From DATAVB01 sp036267955 (lineage in GTDB: Bacteria; Actinomycetota; Actinomycetes; Mycobacteriales; QHCD01), in the NCBI GenBank assembly GCA_036267955.1, contig DATAVB010000136.1, positions 15,138 through 79,137 on the forward strand: 64,000 nt of DNA, given 5' to 3'. A model generated the notes under the pieces. It made no database searches. It was not told where the DNA came from and saw only the letters and a program-made list of their open reading frames with translations. Every line of letters begins with the position of its first letter. Within the stretch, counting starts at the first letter, position 1. Shown piece by piece: positions 32,929 to 41,981 of the stretch. The translations under genes were made by a program, and so were the position numbers.

Positions 32929-34433
32929 CGCTGCTTGCCGCACGGCCGGACGCCGCCGCACCGCGTACCCCGCGACCGCCGACGGCCCTCGACCGGCTCC
33001 GCCCGCGCACGCCGCACGACACGGTGCGCGGCTGGGTCGTCACCATCGCGGTCACCGCGATCGCGGCGGTGACCAGGCTCTGGGCCATCGGCTTTCCGAA
33101 AGAGAAGATCTTCGACGAGGTCTACTACCCGGTCAACGCGGTCGAGATCCTGCGGCAGGGGTACGAGAACAACCCGGGCCGGCTCTACGTCGTGCACCCG
33201 CCGCTGGGCAAGTGGTGCATCGCCGCCGGCATCAAGCTGTTCGGCAACAACGCGGTCGGCTGGCGGTTTCCGACCGCCGTGGCGGGCATCGTCGCCGTCT
33301 TCCTGCTGATCCGGATCACCCGCCGGATAACCGGCTCGACCCTGCTCGGCGGGGTCGCGGGGTTGCTGTTGAGCCTCGACGGCCTGTCCCTGGTGATGAG
33401 CCGCACGTCCCTGTTGGACATCTTCCTGCAGCCGTTCGTGCTCGCCGGCTTCGGCTGTCTGGTGCTGGACCGGGAGCAGATCCGGCGCCGGCTGGCCGAA
33501 TCGGTGGCCGCCAAGATGGTGACCGGGCTCGGGCCGGCATTGGGGCCACGGCCGTGGCGGCTGGCCGGCGGCGTGTTGCTCGGCGCATCCTGCGGGATCA
33601 AGTGGAACGGCGTCTATTTCCTGGCCGGCTTCGCCATCCTGTCGGCGTTCTGGGACCGGGCCGCCCGCCGGTCGGCGGGAGTGCGCCGACCGACCCGGTG
33701 CACGGTCGTCCGTGACCTACCGGCGGCGGTGTTTGCCCTGGCGATCGTGCCGGTAGGCGCCTACCTGCTGACCTGGACGGGCTGGTTCCTCGGCGAGAAC
33801 GGGTACGACCGACACTGGGCCGCCGACCATCCCAGCAAATGGGGCTTCATTCCCGGGCCGCTGCGCTCGCTCTGGCACTACCAGGCCGAAACGTTGAAGT
33901 TCCACGAGGGCCTTTCCAGTTACCACCCGTACCGTTCGCAGCCGTGGGCCTGGCTGGTCGACGCCCGCCCGGTGAATTTCTACTACCCCAAGAATGTGAC
34001 CGGCTGCGGCGCGGATTCCTGCGTGCGGCAGATCGTTTCGCTTGGCACGCCAGCGCTCTGGTGGATGTTCATCCCGGCGATGTTCTGGATGCTGTGGCTG
34101 CTCATCTCCCGGCGGGACTGGCGCGCCGGTGCCGTCCTGATGGCATTTCTGGCCGGCTGGGCGACCTGGCTGGAGAACACCAGCCGGACAATGTTCTTCT
34201 TCTACATGGTGCCGTTGGTGCCATTCATGGTGCTCGGCGTCTCGCTGTTGCTCGGCGACATGCTGGGCCGGCGCGAGGCATCGGAGACCCGGCGGATCCT
34301 CGGTCTGGTCGGAATCTGCACCTATGTGGCGCTGGTCGTGATCAATTTCGCCTGGCTGTGGCCGGTGTTGACCGGCGCGAAGATCACCTATTCGGGGTGG
34401 CAGGCCCGGATGTGGTTCTCGTCCTGGATCTGA
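32925..34433 (+). CDS. pmt: dolichyl-phosphate-mannose-type protein O-mannosyltransferase
   Basis: The 502-residue GT39 membrane enzyme transfers mannose from polyprenyl-phosphate-mannose to Ser/Thr of exported proteins. It has the catalytic DE pair in KIFDEVYYPVNAVEI, VHPPLGKW, about ten membrane helices and the conserved SLWHYQAETLKFHEGL and HPYRSQPWAWL stretches. The C-terminus ends in YSGWQARMWFSSWI, a typical Pmt tail. The M. tuberculosis counterpart is Rv1002c. Confidence 0.93.
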   Translation: MTLLAARPDAAAPRTPRPPTALDRLRPRTPHDTVRGWVVTIAVTAIAAVTRLWAIGFPKEKIFDEVYYPVNAVEILRQGYENNPGRLYVVHPPLGKWCIAAGIKLFGNNAVGWRFPTAVAGIVAVFLLIRITRRITGSTLLGGVAGLLLSLDGLSLVMSRTSLLDIFLQPFVLAGFGCLVLDREQIRRRLAESVAAKMVTGLGPALGPRPWRLAGGVLLGASCGIKWNGVYFLAGFAILSAFWDRAARRSAGVRRPTRCTVVRDLPAAVFALAIVPVGAYLLTWTGWFLGENGYDRHWAADHPSKWGFIPGPLRSLWHYQAETLKFHEGLSSYHPYRSQPWAWLVDARPVNFYYPKNVTGCGADSCVRQIVSLGTPALWWMFIPAMFWMLWLLISRRDWRAGAVLMAFLAGWATWLENTSRTMFFFYMVPLVPFMVLGVSLLLGDMLGRREASETRRILGLVGICTYVALVVINFAWLWPVLTGAKITYSGWQARMWFSSWI

Positions 34434-34450
34434 TGAGCTGGCCGGCGTGC

Positions 34451-34783
34451 TCAGCCAGCCTTGGTGGGAGCCGCGGCCTTGGCCTGCTCACCGGCCCGGA
34501 TATCGGCGGTCACCTTGCGCTCGGCGAGAAAGGACAGGAACGGAATCGTGCCGGCCAGCATGACGACGATGATCTTCAGCAGGTGCCAGCGCCGCCGGGT
34601 GGCCAGGTCGAGGACGGTCAGTAGGTAGACGATGTAGAGAAATCCGTGCATGGGGCCGACGACCGCGACCACCGGATCAAAGTCGAACGCGTATTTCAAC
34701 GGGACGCCGACACAGACCAGAATGACCAGCCCAACACCCACGATGTAGGCCATGACGCGGTAACGGGTGATTGCGCCGCTCAC
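34451..34783 (-). CDS. DUF3817 membrane protein
   Basis: The 110-residue protein has three or four membrane helices (YRVMAYIVGVGLVILV, VVAVVGPMHGFLYIVYLLTV, LLKIIVVMLAGTIPFLSF) and the HG...YIVY segment of the DUF3817 family. These small proteins are widespread in actinobacteria and their function is unknown. Its ATG overlaps the stop of the upstream gene (ATGA at 34780-34783), so both are expressed together. Confidence 0.85.
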   Translation of the reverse strand: MSGAITRYRVMAYIVGVGLVILVCVGVPLKYAFDFDPVVAVVGPMHGFLYIVYLLTVLDLATRRRWHLLKIIVVMLAGTIPFLSFLAERKVTADIRAGEQAKAAAPTKAG

Positions 34784-35136
34784 TTGTTGTGGTCCTCTTC
34801 GTTCAGGTTCGCCAGATAGTTGTTGTACGCCGCGAGCTCAGGATCGTCGGTGGTGTCGACCGGCGCCGGCGGCGCCTCGGCCGGTTCGTCCTCGAGGTCG
34901 ATCTCATCGGCCGGTGTCTCGGCCGGCGGATGGATCTCAAAATGCAGCATCTTCCACCAGAAGAAGGCCACGAAAGCGGCGAACAGCGGCCATTCGAAGG
35001 TATAGGCGAAGCTCAGCGAGTTGCCGGACTCCGCCCGGTGCCACTGCCAGCGGCCCAGCAGCAGGAACGCCACGACGAGCCCGATGGTGAGCACGTGGCG
35101 CACCAGCCAGGATGGGGTCAGCAGTGGGCGGCGCAC
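34780..35136 (-). CDS. conserved actinobacterial two-helix membrane protein
   Basis: The 118-residue protein has two membrane helices (HVLTIGLVVAFLLLGRWQW and EWPLFAAFVAFFWWKMLHF) and an acidic, Pro-rich cytoplasmic tail ending in NLNEEDHNK. The first helix resembles the N-terminal anchor of SURF1-like proteins, but the rest of SURF1 is missing. I recall such small proteins next to DUF3817 in many actinomycetes. Function unknown. Confidence 0.75.
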   Translation of the reverse strand: MRRPLLTPSWLVRHVLTIGLVVAFLLLGRWQWHRAESGNSLSFAYTFEWPLFAAFVAFFWWKMLHFEIHPPAETPADEIDLEDEPAEAPPAPVDTTDDPELAAYNNYLANLNEEDHNK

Positions 35137-35311
35137 GAACCTCAGGCTACAGCCGCCGTTGCGGGGTGGTCAGGTCGGCCACGTTCCGGGCCTGAGGCCG
35201 TAAATGGCCGATGCACAAGGACGGTTGTGCTAGAACTAATAACGATTTAGCTTGACAAGCCGCCGCACAGACAGCCCCCATGTCGCGGCGTCCACTTGAG
35301 ACGGGTGTCTC

Positions 35312-36883
35312 ATGGCACCGCCGCAGTCAGCTCACGTCATCGCACGGCACCGCTCGTTGGCGATCCGAAGGAACAGCCGCGGACGGCTGGTCGTCGTCGG
35401 TGTCATTGCGAGCGTCGCGATGTTCTGCGCTGCCGGACTGGTGCGGGTGCTCTCGGTGCGTCCATTCCTGCCGGTCGACGAGAGCGCGAACGTCGACTAC
35501 GCAATGCGCATCACCCACGGCCAACTGCCCGTCGCCGGCATCCGGATCCATCCCGAGTTTCCCGGACAGCGCCGCGCCTACCAACACACCTCGAACCATC
35601 CGCCGCTTTATCACGCCATCGTCGGACCGATCCTGCGGCTGGGACAGCACACCCACCATCCGAAGATGGGCCTGGTCGGCGCCCGGATGGTGAGCCTCGG
35701 CGCCGGTGCGCTGACCGTGTTGCTGCTGGCCGCGCTGGCCTGGGCGCTCGTTGGGCCGGCCGGACCGATCCGGGATATGAGCTCGATGATCGGCCGTCGC
35801 GGGGCTCAGTTGATGGTCGCCTCGGCGGCCCTGATCGCATTTCTGCCGACCTTTGTCAGCGTCGCGTCCATGGTGCAGAACGACACTTTGAACACCGCGC
35901 TGGTGGTGGCGACGCTGGTCCCGATGGCGCGGATCGTACGGTTCGGCAGCAGCAGGGGGCGGGTCGCCGCGATGGCCGCCGGCGCCGGGGCCGCCTGCCT
36001 GACCCGAGTCACGAGCATTCCGGTGGTGCTCGTGGCGGTCGGGACGGTGATGCTGGCCGGCTGGATCTGGTCGTCGGAGACGACCGCCGAGCTGCGGGTC
36101 CGGCTCGCGCGAGCGGCCCGACCGGGCCTCATCGTGCTGGGCGTGACCGTCGTGGTCGCCGGCTGGTTCGTCGCACTGAACGAGCACCGGTACGGCGGTC
36201 CGACCGGCGGCTCGGCGGTCAATGCGATCCTGGCGAGCACTCCGGAGCCCGGCGCCGACAGCCCGCTGTCGTATCTGCTGCATCCGCGTTCCTGGCTGAT
36301 CCAGTTCACCCAGCTCACCGGCGGCCTGGACTCGGACCAGTACCGGCAGCCGGCGTACGCCGAGGCAATGGCGTACCTGCTGATGGGCCTGCTCGCGGCC
36401 GGCATCGTCGCGGCAGCGATCCGGTTGCGGCGGCGGACCGCGTCGATCAGCCGGCCGCAGTGGCTGTGTGTGGCGGCGCTCGCACTGACCCTCGCTCTCT
36501 GCATGAGCGAGATCGCGGTGCACGCGGCGGACGGCGGCGGCGTGCACGGTCGCTATCTGCTGCCCGCGGCCGGCGCGATCGGGGTCGGCGCGGCGACCGT
36601 GCTGCTGTGCCTGCCCCGAGTCCTCGGGGTGCTCACCATCGGAGTCGTGCTTCTCGTCGAACTCAACGGGGCGCTGCGGTCGCACGGCTTCCGCTCCCAG
36701 ATGCACACGCAGTATCACGTGCTCGGCTGGTTCAGCGGCACCCGGGACGGGATGACCCAGATGAACGTGCCGGCGCCCGCGCTGGTGCTGTCGATCCTGG
36801 TGGGCGTGACGATCGCGGGCCTCGTCGTGCAGGTCGTCGTACTCAGCCTGCTGGGCCGGCGCACCCTCACCGGGGCCCGGTAA
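35312..36883 (+). CDS. multi-pass membrane protein, DUF2142 / GT-C glycosyltransferase-like
   Basis: The 523-residue protein has about 11 membrane helices. An acidic loop after the first helix (FLPVDESANVDYAMRI) and NHPPLYHAIVGP resemble the donor-binding loop of GT-C lipid-linked sugar transferases, and HGRYLLPAAGAIGVG resembles DUF2142 proteins. It may transfer a sugar from polyprenyl phosphate to a surface glycan, but no substrate can be assigned. No good Shine-Dalgarno precedes the ATG. A hairpin follows the stop. Confidence 0.65.
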   Translation: MAPPQSAHVIARHRSLAIRRNSRGRLVVVGVIASVAMFCAAGLVRVLSVRPFLPVDESANVDYAMRITHGQLPVAGIRIHPEFPGQRRAYQHTSNHPPLYHAIVGPILRLGQHTHHPKMGLVGARMVSLGAGALTVLLLAALAWALVGPAGPIRDMSSMIGRRGAQLMVASAALIAFLPTFVSVASMVQNDTLNTALVVATLVPMARIVRFGSSRGRVAAMAAGAGAACLTRVTSIPVVLVAVGTVMLAGWIWSSETTAELRVRLARAARPGLIVLGVTVVVAGWFVALNEHRYGGPTGGSAVNAILASTPEPGADSPLSYLLHPRSWLIQFTQLTGGLDSDQYRQPAYAEAMAYLLMGLLAAGIVAAAIRLRRRTASISRPQWLCVAALALTLALCMSEIAVHAADGGGVHGRYLLPAAGAIGVGAATVLLCLPRVLGVLTIGVVLLVELNGALRSHGFRSQMHTQYHVLGWFSGTRDGMTQMNVPAPALVLSILVGVTIAGLVVQVVVLSLLGRRTLTGAR

Positions 36884-36886
36884 CCG

Positions 36887-36917
36887 CCGGGGAGAGCCGA
36901 CAACCGACTCTCCCCGG
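36887..36917. terminator. bidirectional hairpin terminator candidate
   Basis: CCGGGGAGAG (36887-36896) is exactly complementary to CTCTCCCCGG (36908-36917), with an 11-nt loop. It lies 4 nt after one stop codon and 31 nt before the stop of the convergent gene. No T-tract follows in either direction, which is common in high-GC actinobacteria. Confidence 0.6.
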
Positions 36918-36948
36918 GGCGAGTTACGGGGTCTGACTACGGGCTTGG

Positions 36949-37443
36949 TTAGGGGTCGAGGCGGAACGGCGGGTAGCGGTCGGTGAGGCCGTACAGGTAC
37001 GCCGAGGTGCGGGTGTTCCAGCGCAGCGCGCCGGAGACGAACCGGTACATGCCGTCCGGGTAGTGGCCGGTGAACAGCACCGCCCACAGCGCAATCCACA
37101 TCACCAATCCGGCCGCGAGCGTGACGAAGTACAGGCAGAACATCGCCGGGATCAGCATGATCGAACGGGCCAACAGGAACGGGATGGACAGCCCGGCGAG
37201 CAGCCGCGAGCTCGTGGCCGGCTGATTGAAGGTCACCTGCACGGGATAGTCGCTGCCCGGTGCGCCGTAACCACCAGGCTGCTGCCCATAGCTGCCCGGA
37301 GGCAGCGGCGGTGGCGGCGGGAAACCTCCCGGCGGCCCCTGCTGTGGTGGCGGCGGGAAACCTCCCGGCGGCCCCTGTTGCGGTGGCGGCGGATATCCGC
37401 CGGGCGGAGGAGGGTAGCCGCCCGGAGGCTGAGAGTCGGTCAT
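36949..37443 (-). CDS. DUF4389 membrane protein with Pro/Gly/Tyr-rich N-terminus
   Basis: Of 164 residues the first 65 are PPGGYPPPP- and QQGPPGGFPPPP-type repeats, with a 39-bp DNA repeat in two copies around 37312-37390. Then come two membrane helices (IMLIPAMFCLYFVTLAAGLVMW and ALWAVLFTGHYPDGMY) and the conserved FVSGALRWNTRTSAYLYGLTDRYPPF tail of DUF4389. Such Pro-rich tails usually mediate weak protein association; function unknown. Confidence 0.85.
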   Translation of the reverse strand: MTDSQPPGGYPPPPGGYPPPPQQGPPGGFPPPPQQGPPGGFPPPPPLPPGSYGQQPGGYGAPGSDYPVQVTFNQPATSSRLLAGLSIPFLLARSIMLIPAMFCLYFVTLAAGLVMWIALWAVLFTGHYPDGMYRFVSGALRWNTRTSAYLYGLTDRYPPFRLDP

Positions 37444-37573
37444 CGGTGCGCTCCTGCGCTAGAAGGTCAGCTGGTGGCGGTGACCGTACTAGTCCGCCCG
37501 GGGCATCCCCGCGACGTGGGTCGGGATGTCGCCGCGCGGAAGAACGGGACCGCCGGCGAGGTTGCACCCCGAC

Positions 37574-38569
37574 GTGACTGCGACGCCGCGTATCCCGATT
37601 TCCGTACTCGATCTCGCCCCGGTCAGCGAGGGCTCCGACGCCCGGGCCGCGTTGCGCAACACCCTGGAACTGGCACAACATGTCGACGAGTGGGGCTATC
37701 ACCGTTTCTGGGTGGCCGAGCACCACAACATGCCGGGAATCGCGAGCGCAGCCCCAGCCGTACTGATCGGGCACATCGCGGACGCGACCCAGCGGCTGCG
37801 GGTCGGCTCCGGCGGGGTGATGCTCCCCAACCACGCCCCGCTGGTGGTGGCCGAACAGTTCGGCATCCTGGAGGCACTGCACCCGGGCCGGATCGATCTC
37901 GGGATCGGGCGGGCACCCGGCACCGACCAGATCACGGCGGCCGCGTTGCGGCGGACCAGCGGGCAGCTGTCGGTCGAGGACTTCCCCGAACAGTTGACCG
38001 AGCTGGAGGACTACTTCGCCGGCGACGCCTCCATCACCGCCACTCCCGCCGTCGGAAACCGCCCGCCGCTGTGGCTGTTGGGCTCCAGCGGATACAGCGC
38101 CCAGGTCGCGGGCCTGCTGGGCCTGCCGTTCGCGTTCGCCCACCACTTCAGCGCCGCCAACACCCTGCCTGCGCTGGATCTCTATCGCACCACCTTCCGA
38201 CCGTCGGAGCACCTTTCCGAGCCGTACGCCATGATCGGCGCGGCCGTCGTCTGCGCCAAGAGCGACGAGCACGCGCAATGGCTGGCCGCGCCCGGCGGGC
38301 TGTCGTTCCTGCGGCTGCGGTCGGGCCGACCCGGCACCTTTCCCACGCCGGAGGAGGCAGCGGCCTATCCGTACACCGATGCCGAGCGGGCATTCATCGA
38401 CGACCGGCGCTCGAGCCAGATCATCGGGAGTCCCGATACGGTGGCGAAGCAGGTCGCCGAGTTGCTCGAGTCGACCGGCGCGGACGAGCTGATGGTGACG
38501 ACGATGGTGCACGACCCGGTTGACCGGCTGCGCTCGTTCGAGCTGCTGGCCGACTTGTTGATCCACTGA
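37574..38569 (+). CDS. LLM-class flavin-dependent oxidoreductase
   Basis: The 331-residue luciferase-like monooxygenase-fold protein begins RIPISVLDLAPVSEG, with RFWVAEHHNMPGIAS, LRVGSGGVMLPNHAPLVVAEQFG and RIDLGIGRAPGTD, as in YhbW/MsnO8-like LLM proteins. It probably uses FMN (or F420). GTG 37574 has GAGG upstream; GTG 37526 would add 16 residues. The quinone reductase gene starts 6 nt after its stop, so the two are an operon. Substrate unknown. Confidence 0.88.
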   Translation: MTATPRIPISVLDLAPVSEGSDARAALRNTLELAQHVDEWGYHRFWVAEHHNMPGIASAAPAVLIGHIADATQRLRVGSGGVMLPNHAPLVVAEQFGILEALHPGRIDLGIGRAPGTDQITAAALRRTSGQLSVEDFPEQLTELEDYFAGDASITATPAVGNRPPLWLLGSSGYSAQVAGLLGLPFAFAHHFSAANTLPALDLYRTTFRPSEHLSEPYAMIGAAVVCAKSDEHAQWLAAPGGLSFLRLRSGRPGTFPTPEEAAAYPYTDAERAFIDDRRSSQIIGSPDTVAKQVAELLESTGADELMVTTMVHDPVDRLRSFELLADLLIH

Positions 38570-38575
38570 CGGGAG

Positions 38576-39544
38576 ATGCGGATGCGCGCGATTGAAGTGC
38601 GGCAGTACGGCGGGCCGGAGGCGCTGGCGGTGGTGGACCGGGCCGACCTGCAACCCGGCCCCGGTGAGCTGCTCGTGGATGTCGCGGCCGCCGGAGTCAA
38701 CTTCATCGACACGTATCAGCGCTCGGGTGTGTATCAGGTGCCGCTCCCGTTCCACCCGGGCGGCGAGGGCGCGGGCGTGGTCCGCGCGGTCGGCGAGGGG
38801 GTGGACAACATCGCCGTCGGTGACCATGTCGGGTGGGCCAGCGGCTCCGGCTGCTACGCCGAACAGGCCGTGGTCGCCGCCGACAAGACCGTCCCGGTGC
38901 CGGCCGGCGTGGCCGACGAGGTCGCGGCGGCCGTCTTGTTGCAGGGAATCACCGCGCACTACCTCACCGCGTCCGTCCACCGCATCGAGCCGGGCGACAC
39001 CGCGGTCGTGCATGCCGGAGCGGGTGGCGTGGGCCTGTTGCTGACCCAGATCGTCAAGATCCTCGGCGGTCGGGTCATCGCCACCGTCTCGACCGCGGAG
39101 AAGGCTGAGCTCTCCCGCGGCGCCGGCGCTGACGAGGTGGTCGGATACGACGACTTCGCCGCGGTGGCGCGGCGATTCACCGACGGGCGCGGGGTCGACG
39201 TGGTTTACGACGGGGTGGGGGCCACGACCTTCGACCAGAGCCTCGACTCGCTGCGACCCCGCGGCATGATGGCGCTCTACGGGGCGGCCAGCGGCCCGGT
39301 GCCGCCCTTCGATCCGCAGCTGCTGAACCAGAAAGGGTCGCTCTTTCTGACCCGGCCGACGATGGCCCATTACATCGCGACCCGCGAGGAACTCGTGTCC
39401 CGCACCGACGAGCTCTTCGGCTGGATCGCCGCGGGCAAACTCGACGTGCGTATCGGTGGGCGGTATCCACTGGAGCAGGCCGGCCAGGCCCACACCGATC
39501 TGCAGGGGCGCCGTACGACCGGAAAACAGCTGCTGATCCCCTAG
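38576..39544 (+). CDS. NADPH:quinone reductase (zinc-free MDR family)
   Basis: The 322-residue medium-chain dehydrogenase has VNFIDTYQRSGVY, HPGGEGAGVV, the dinucleotide-binding HAGAGGVGLLLTQ and the tail QAHTDLQGRRTTGKQLL, all typical of QorA-like quinone oxidoreductases. No zinc-ligand cluster is present. It is co-transcribed with the LLM oxidoreductase. Its 3' end overlaps the next, convergent gene by 4 bp. Confidence 0.93.
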   Translation: MRMRAIEVRQYGGPEALAVVDRADLQPGPGELLVDVAAAGVNFIDTYQRSGVYQVPLPFHPGGEGAGVVRAVGEGVDNIAVGDHVGWASGSGCYAEQAVVAADKTVPVPAGVADEVAAAVLLQGITAHYLTASVHRIEPGDTAVVHAGAGGVGLLLTQIVKILGGRVIATVSTAEKAELSRGAGADEVVGYDDFAAVARRFTDGRGVDVVYDGVGATTFDQSLDSLRPRGMMALYGAASGPVPPFDPQLLNQKGSLFLTRPTMAHYIATREELVSRTDELFGWIAAGKLDVRIGGRYPLEQAGQAHTDLQGRRTTGKQLLIP

Positions 39545-40029
39545 CGGTGCGCTGGCCACTGCAACCGCCGGGTGAATTCGGCGATGTCGCCGCGCGGGAA
39601 GATGATCTGCATCCCGAAGGCGGTGAATTCGGAGCGGGCACGACCGCCGACCGCGCCGCAGTTCAGATCGAGCACGGGGATCGAGGCGCTCCACGCGCCA
39701 GCGGTCGTCCAGTCGATCATCCGTTCGTAGAAGTCGTCGCGCGGACCGTTGTCGGCGACCGCAGCCAGCGCCGCCATCCCGTCGGGGATCGGCAGGTCGA
39801 TATTCGCGTACCCGCGACGCCAGGCGACCCAGGCCTGCAGGTGCGGCCGGTCGCGGAGCATCGGGGCGATCGACTCGCCGAGGTCCTGACAACATGACGC
39901 CGTCTGGAAACCGCGCTCCCACAGGGCACGGACGAGCGGCACGAGCTCAAGGTCGATGTCCGTTGGCTCGCCGTCGGGCGAGATCAGCCGACGGACCGGG
40001 TGATGTGCGGCTGGCTCGGTTACTGGCAT
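39541..40029 (-). CDS. conserved hypothetical protein with SCCQDLGE motif
   Basis: The 162-residue protein contains PLVRALWERGFQTASCCQDLGESIAPMLRD and, near the C-terminus, FTAFGMQIIFPRGDIAEFTRRL. I recall similar proteins in actinomycetes and their phages, where a TxxCCQD segment is conserved, but no function is assigned. ATG 40029 is preferred to 40047. It is monocistronic and convergent with the quinone reductase gene. Confidence 0.6.
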   Translation of the reverse strand: MPVTEPAAHHPVRRLISPDGEPTDIDLELVPLVRALWERGFQTASCCQDLGESIAPMLRDRPHLQAWVAWRRGYANIDLPIPDGMAALAAVADNGPRDDFYERMIDWTTAGAWSASIPVLDLNCGAVGGRARSEFTAFGMQIIFPRGDIAEFTRRLQWPAHR

Positions 40030-40197
40030 GGCACCGACGCTAAGCACGGGTCGCGGGGCCGGCCAGGGGTACCGAGCGTCCTGTGGACAACCTCGAGTTC
40101 GTCCACAGGCGCCAATGTTTCGCTTGACAGGCCACGTTCACCGAACGAAGTGGCGGGCTCCCAGCACAGCGCGCCCCGGAAGCGTCATGATGGGGGC

Positions 40198-40506
40198 ATG
40201 AGTGTTGATGTCACCGTCTCCCTGGAAAACCTGACCATGGGCGATCTGTACCGCTTTGTGGACCTCGCCCGGGCGGCCAAGCTGCCTGCCACCGCCCGGA
40301 TCAGGCAGGTGACCGACGAGGAGGGCGAACGCGTCATCGCTCTCACGGCCGCGGTCGCCGGCGGTGAGCCGTTGCCGCAGAGCGTGCACACCAACAGCCG
40401 CCAGGCGCCGCGCAAGTCCTCCTCGGCCAACGTCGCCGGCGCGGTCGGCGAAGCGGTGGGCTACATCGACGACCTCCGGCGCAAGTTCAACACCCCACCC
40501 GGCTGA
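40198..40506 (+). CDS. conserved hypothetical protein, 102 aa
   Basis: The protein begins MSVDVTVSLENLTMGDLYRF, followed by a helix (VDLARAAKLP) and a low-complexity middle (QAPRKSSSANVAG). The N-terminal half has a regular strand-helix pattern. It has no signal peptide or membrane segment. I do not recognise the family. The ATG lies 6 nt after a GGGGG run that may act as Shine-Dalgarno. Confidence 0.6.
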   Translation: MSVDVTVSLENLTMGDLYRFVDLARAAKLPATARIRQVTDEEGERVIALTAAVAGGEPLPQSVHTNSRQAPRKSSSANVAGAVGEAVGYIDDLRRKFNTPPG

Positions 40507-40586
40507 ACCTCCCCGCGACACCGAATCGAAGCGGCAATGATGACGCGGCGCCGAGTAGGCGCAGGTGTGGCGGAAGGAAGTCGGGA

Positions 40587-41687
40587 ATGGGTTCACCCCA
40601 GGGACCTCGCACGCTGATCGGCGTCCCCCGTGAGTCGCTGGCGGGCGAACGCCGGGTGGCGCTGGTGCCCGGCGTGGTGCAGCGACTGTGTTCCCGCGGC
40701 ATCGACGTGGTGGTGGAGAAGGACGCCGGACATAACGCGCTGATACCCGACGAGGCGTTCACCGCCGCCGGGGCCACCATCGGCGACGCGTGGTCGGCCG
40801 GCGCCGTGGTGAAGGTCAATCCACCCACCGCGGAGGAGATCGGCCGGTTGTCGGCCGGTGCCGTGCTCGTCGGTTTTCTCGCCCCACTGACCCGGCCGGA
40901 GATCGCGCTGCAGCTGCGGTCCGCCGGGGTGGTCGCATTCGCGATGGAGTCGATTCCGCGGATCTCCCGGGCCCAGTCGATGGATGCACTGTCCTCACAG
41001 GCCAACGTCTCCGGCTATAAGGCGGTCCTGGTCGCGGCGAGTGAGTCGACCAGGTTCTTTCCGATGCTCACCACCGCGGCCGGCACGGTCAAACCGGCGG
41101 CCGTCCTGGTGCTCGGCGTCGGAGTCGCCGGCCTGCAGGCGCTCGCGACGGCGAAACGCCTCGGCGCCCGGACGACCGGATATGACGTACGGCCGGAGGT
41201 GGCCGAGCAGGCGCGTTCGGTCGGCGCCAGCTGGCTCGACCTCGGCATCGAGGCGGCCGGCAGCGGCGGGTACGCCCGCGAGCTGACCCAGGCGGAGAAG
41301 GACGACCAACAGCGGCGGCTCACCGACGCGATCAGCCGGTTCGACGTGGTCATCACCACCGCGCTCGTGCCGGGCCGACCGGCGCCGCGGCTGGTGACGG
41401 CGGAGGCGGTCGGCGCGATGCGGGCCGGCAGCGTGGTCGTCGATCTGGCCGGTGAGGCGGGTGGCAACTGCGAGCTGACCCGGCCGGGCGACACGGTCGT
41501 GGCGCATGACGTCACGATCGCCGCGCCGCTCAATCTTCCGTCCACCATGCCCGAGCACGCGAGCGAGCTCTACGCCCGCAATATCTACGCGCTGCTCGAG
41601 CTGATGATCACCGATCACGGGCTCGACCCCGATTTCTCCGACGAGGTGCTCGCAAAGTCTTGCGTGACAAGGGATCTGGAGGCATAG
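40587..41687 (+). CDS. pntAA: NAD(P) transhydrogenase subunit alpha, NAD-binding part
   Basis: The 366-residue subunit has GVPRESLAGERRVALVPGVVQRL, PTAEEIGRL, SAMDALSSQANVSGYKAVL-type sequence and VLVLGVGVAGLQALATAKRLGA, as in the dI domain and alanine dehydrogenase family. The complex moves hydride from NADH to NADP+ using the proton gradient. Its stop is followed directly by the ATG of the second subunit (TAGATG). The three-gene split (AA, AB, B) is usual in actinobacteria and Rhodospirillum. AAGGAAG precedes the start. Confidence 0.95.
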   Translation: MGSPQGPRTLIGVPRESLAGERRVALVPGVVQRLCSRGIDVVVEKDAGHNALIPDEAFTAAGATIGDAWSAGAVVKVNPPTAEEIGRLSAGAVLVGFLAPLTRPEIALQLRSAGVVAFAMESIPRISRAQSMDALSSQANVSGYKAVLVAASESTRFFPMLTTAAGTVKPAAVLVLGVGVAGLQALATAKRLGARTTGYDVRPEVAEQARSVGASWLDLGIEAAGSGGYARELTQAEKDDQQRRLTDAISRFDVVITTALVPGRPAPRLVTAEAVGAMRAGSVVVDLAGEAGGNCELTRPGDTVVAHDVTIAAPLNLPSTMPEHASELYARNIYALLELMITDHGLDPDFSDEVLAKSCVTRDLEA

Positions 41688-41981
41688 ATGTTTCTGCCGA
41701 ATCTGGCAATTCTGGTGCTCGCCGGATTCATCGGTTTCGCCGTCATCTCGAAGGTCCCGAACACGCTGCACACTCCGTTGATGTCAGGCACCAACGCCAT
41801 TCACGGAATTGTGCTGCTGGGCGGGCTCATCGTGCTCGGCGCCGGGGTGCACGGCGTTTTCTCGAAAATCATTCTCGTCATCGCGATCGTGTTCGGCACG
41901 ATCAATGTGGTCGGCGGTTTCCTCGTCACCGACCGCATGCTCGCCATGTTCAAACGCAAGCCGGGCGGAGGCGGCGAGTGA
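41688..41981 (+). CDS. pntAB: NAD(P) transhydrogenase subunit alpha, membrane part
   Basis: The 97-residue protein has three membrane helices (LAILVLAGFIGFAVIS, AIHGIVLLGGLIVLGAGV, IILVIAIVFGTINVVGGFLVTD) and the VPNTLHTPLMSGTNAIHG signature. It forms part of the proton channel. Its stop overlaps the start of pntB (GTGA at 41978-41981). Confidence 0.95.
   Translation: MFLPNLAILVLAGFIGFAVISKVPNTLHTPLMSGTNAIHGIVLLGGLIVLGAGVHGVFSKIILVIAIVFGTINVVGGFLVTDRMLAMFKRKPGGGGE

Noticed and set aside
35327..39922. Very long minus-strand open frame (over 1,500 codons)
   Set aside because: It is antisense to several well-supported genes and has no domain or membrane features; it results from high GC and third-position bias.
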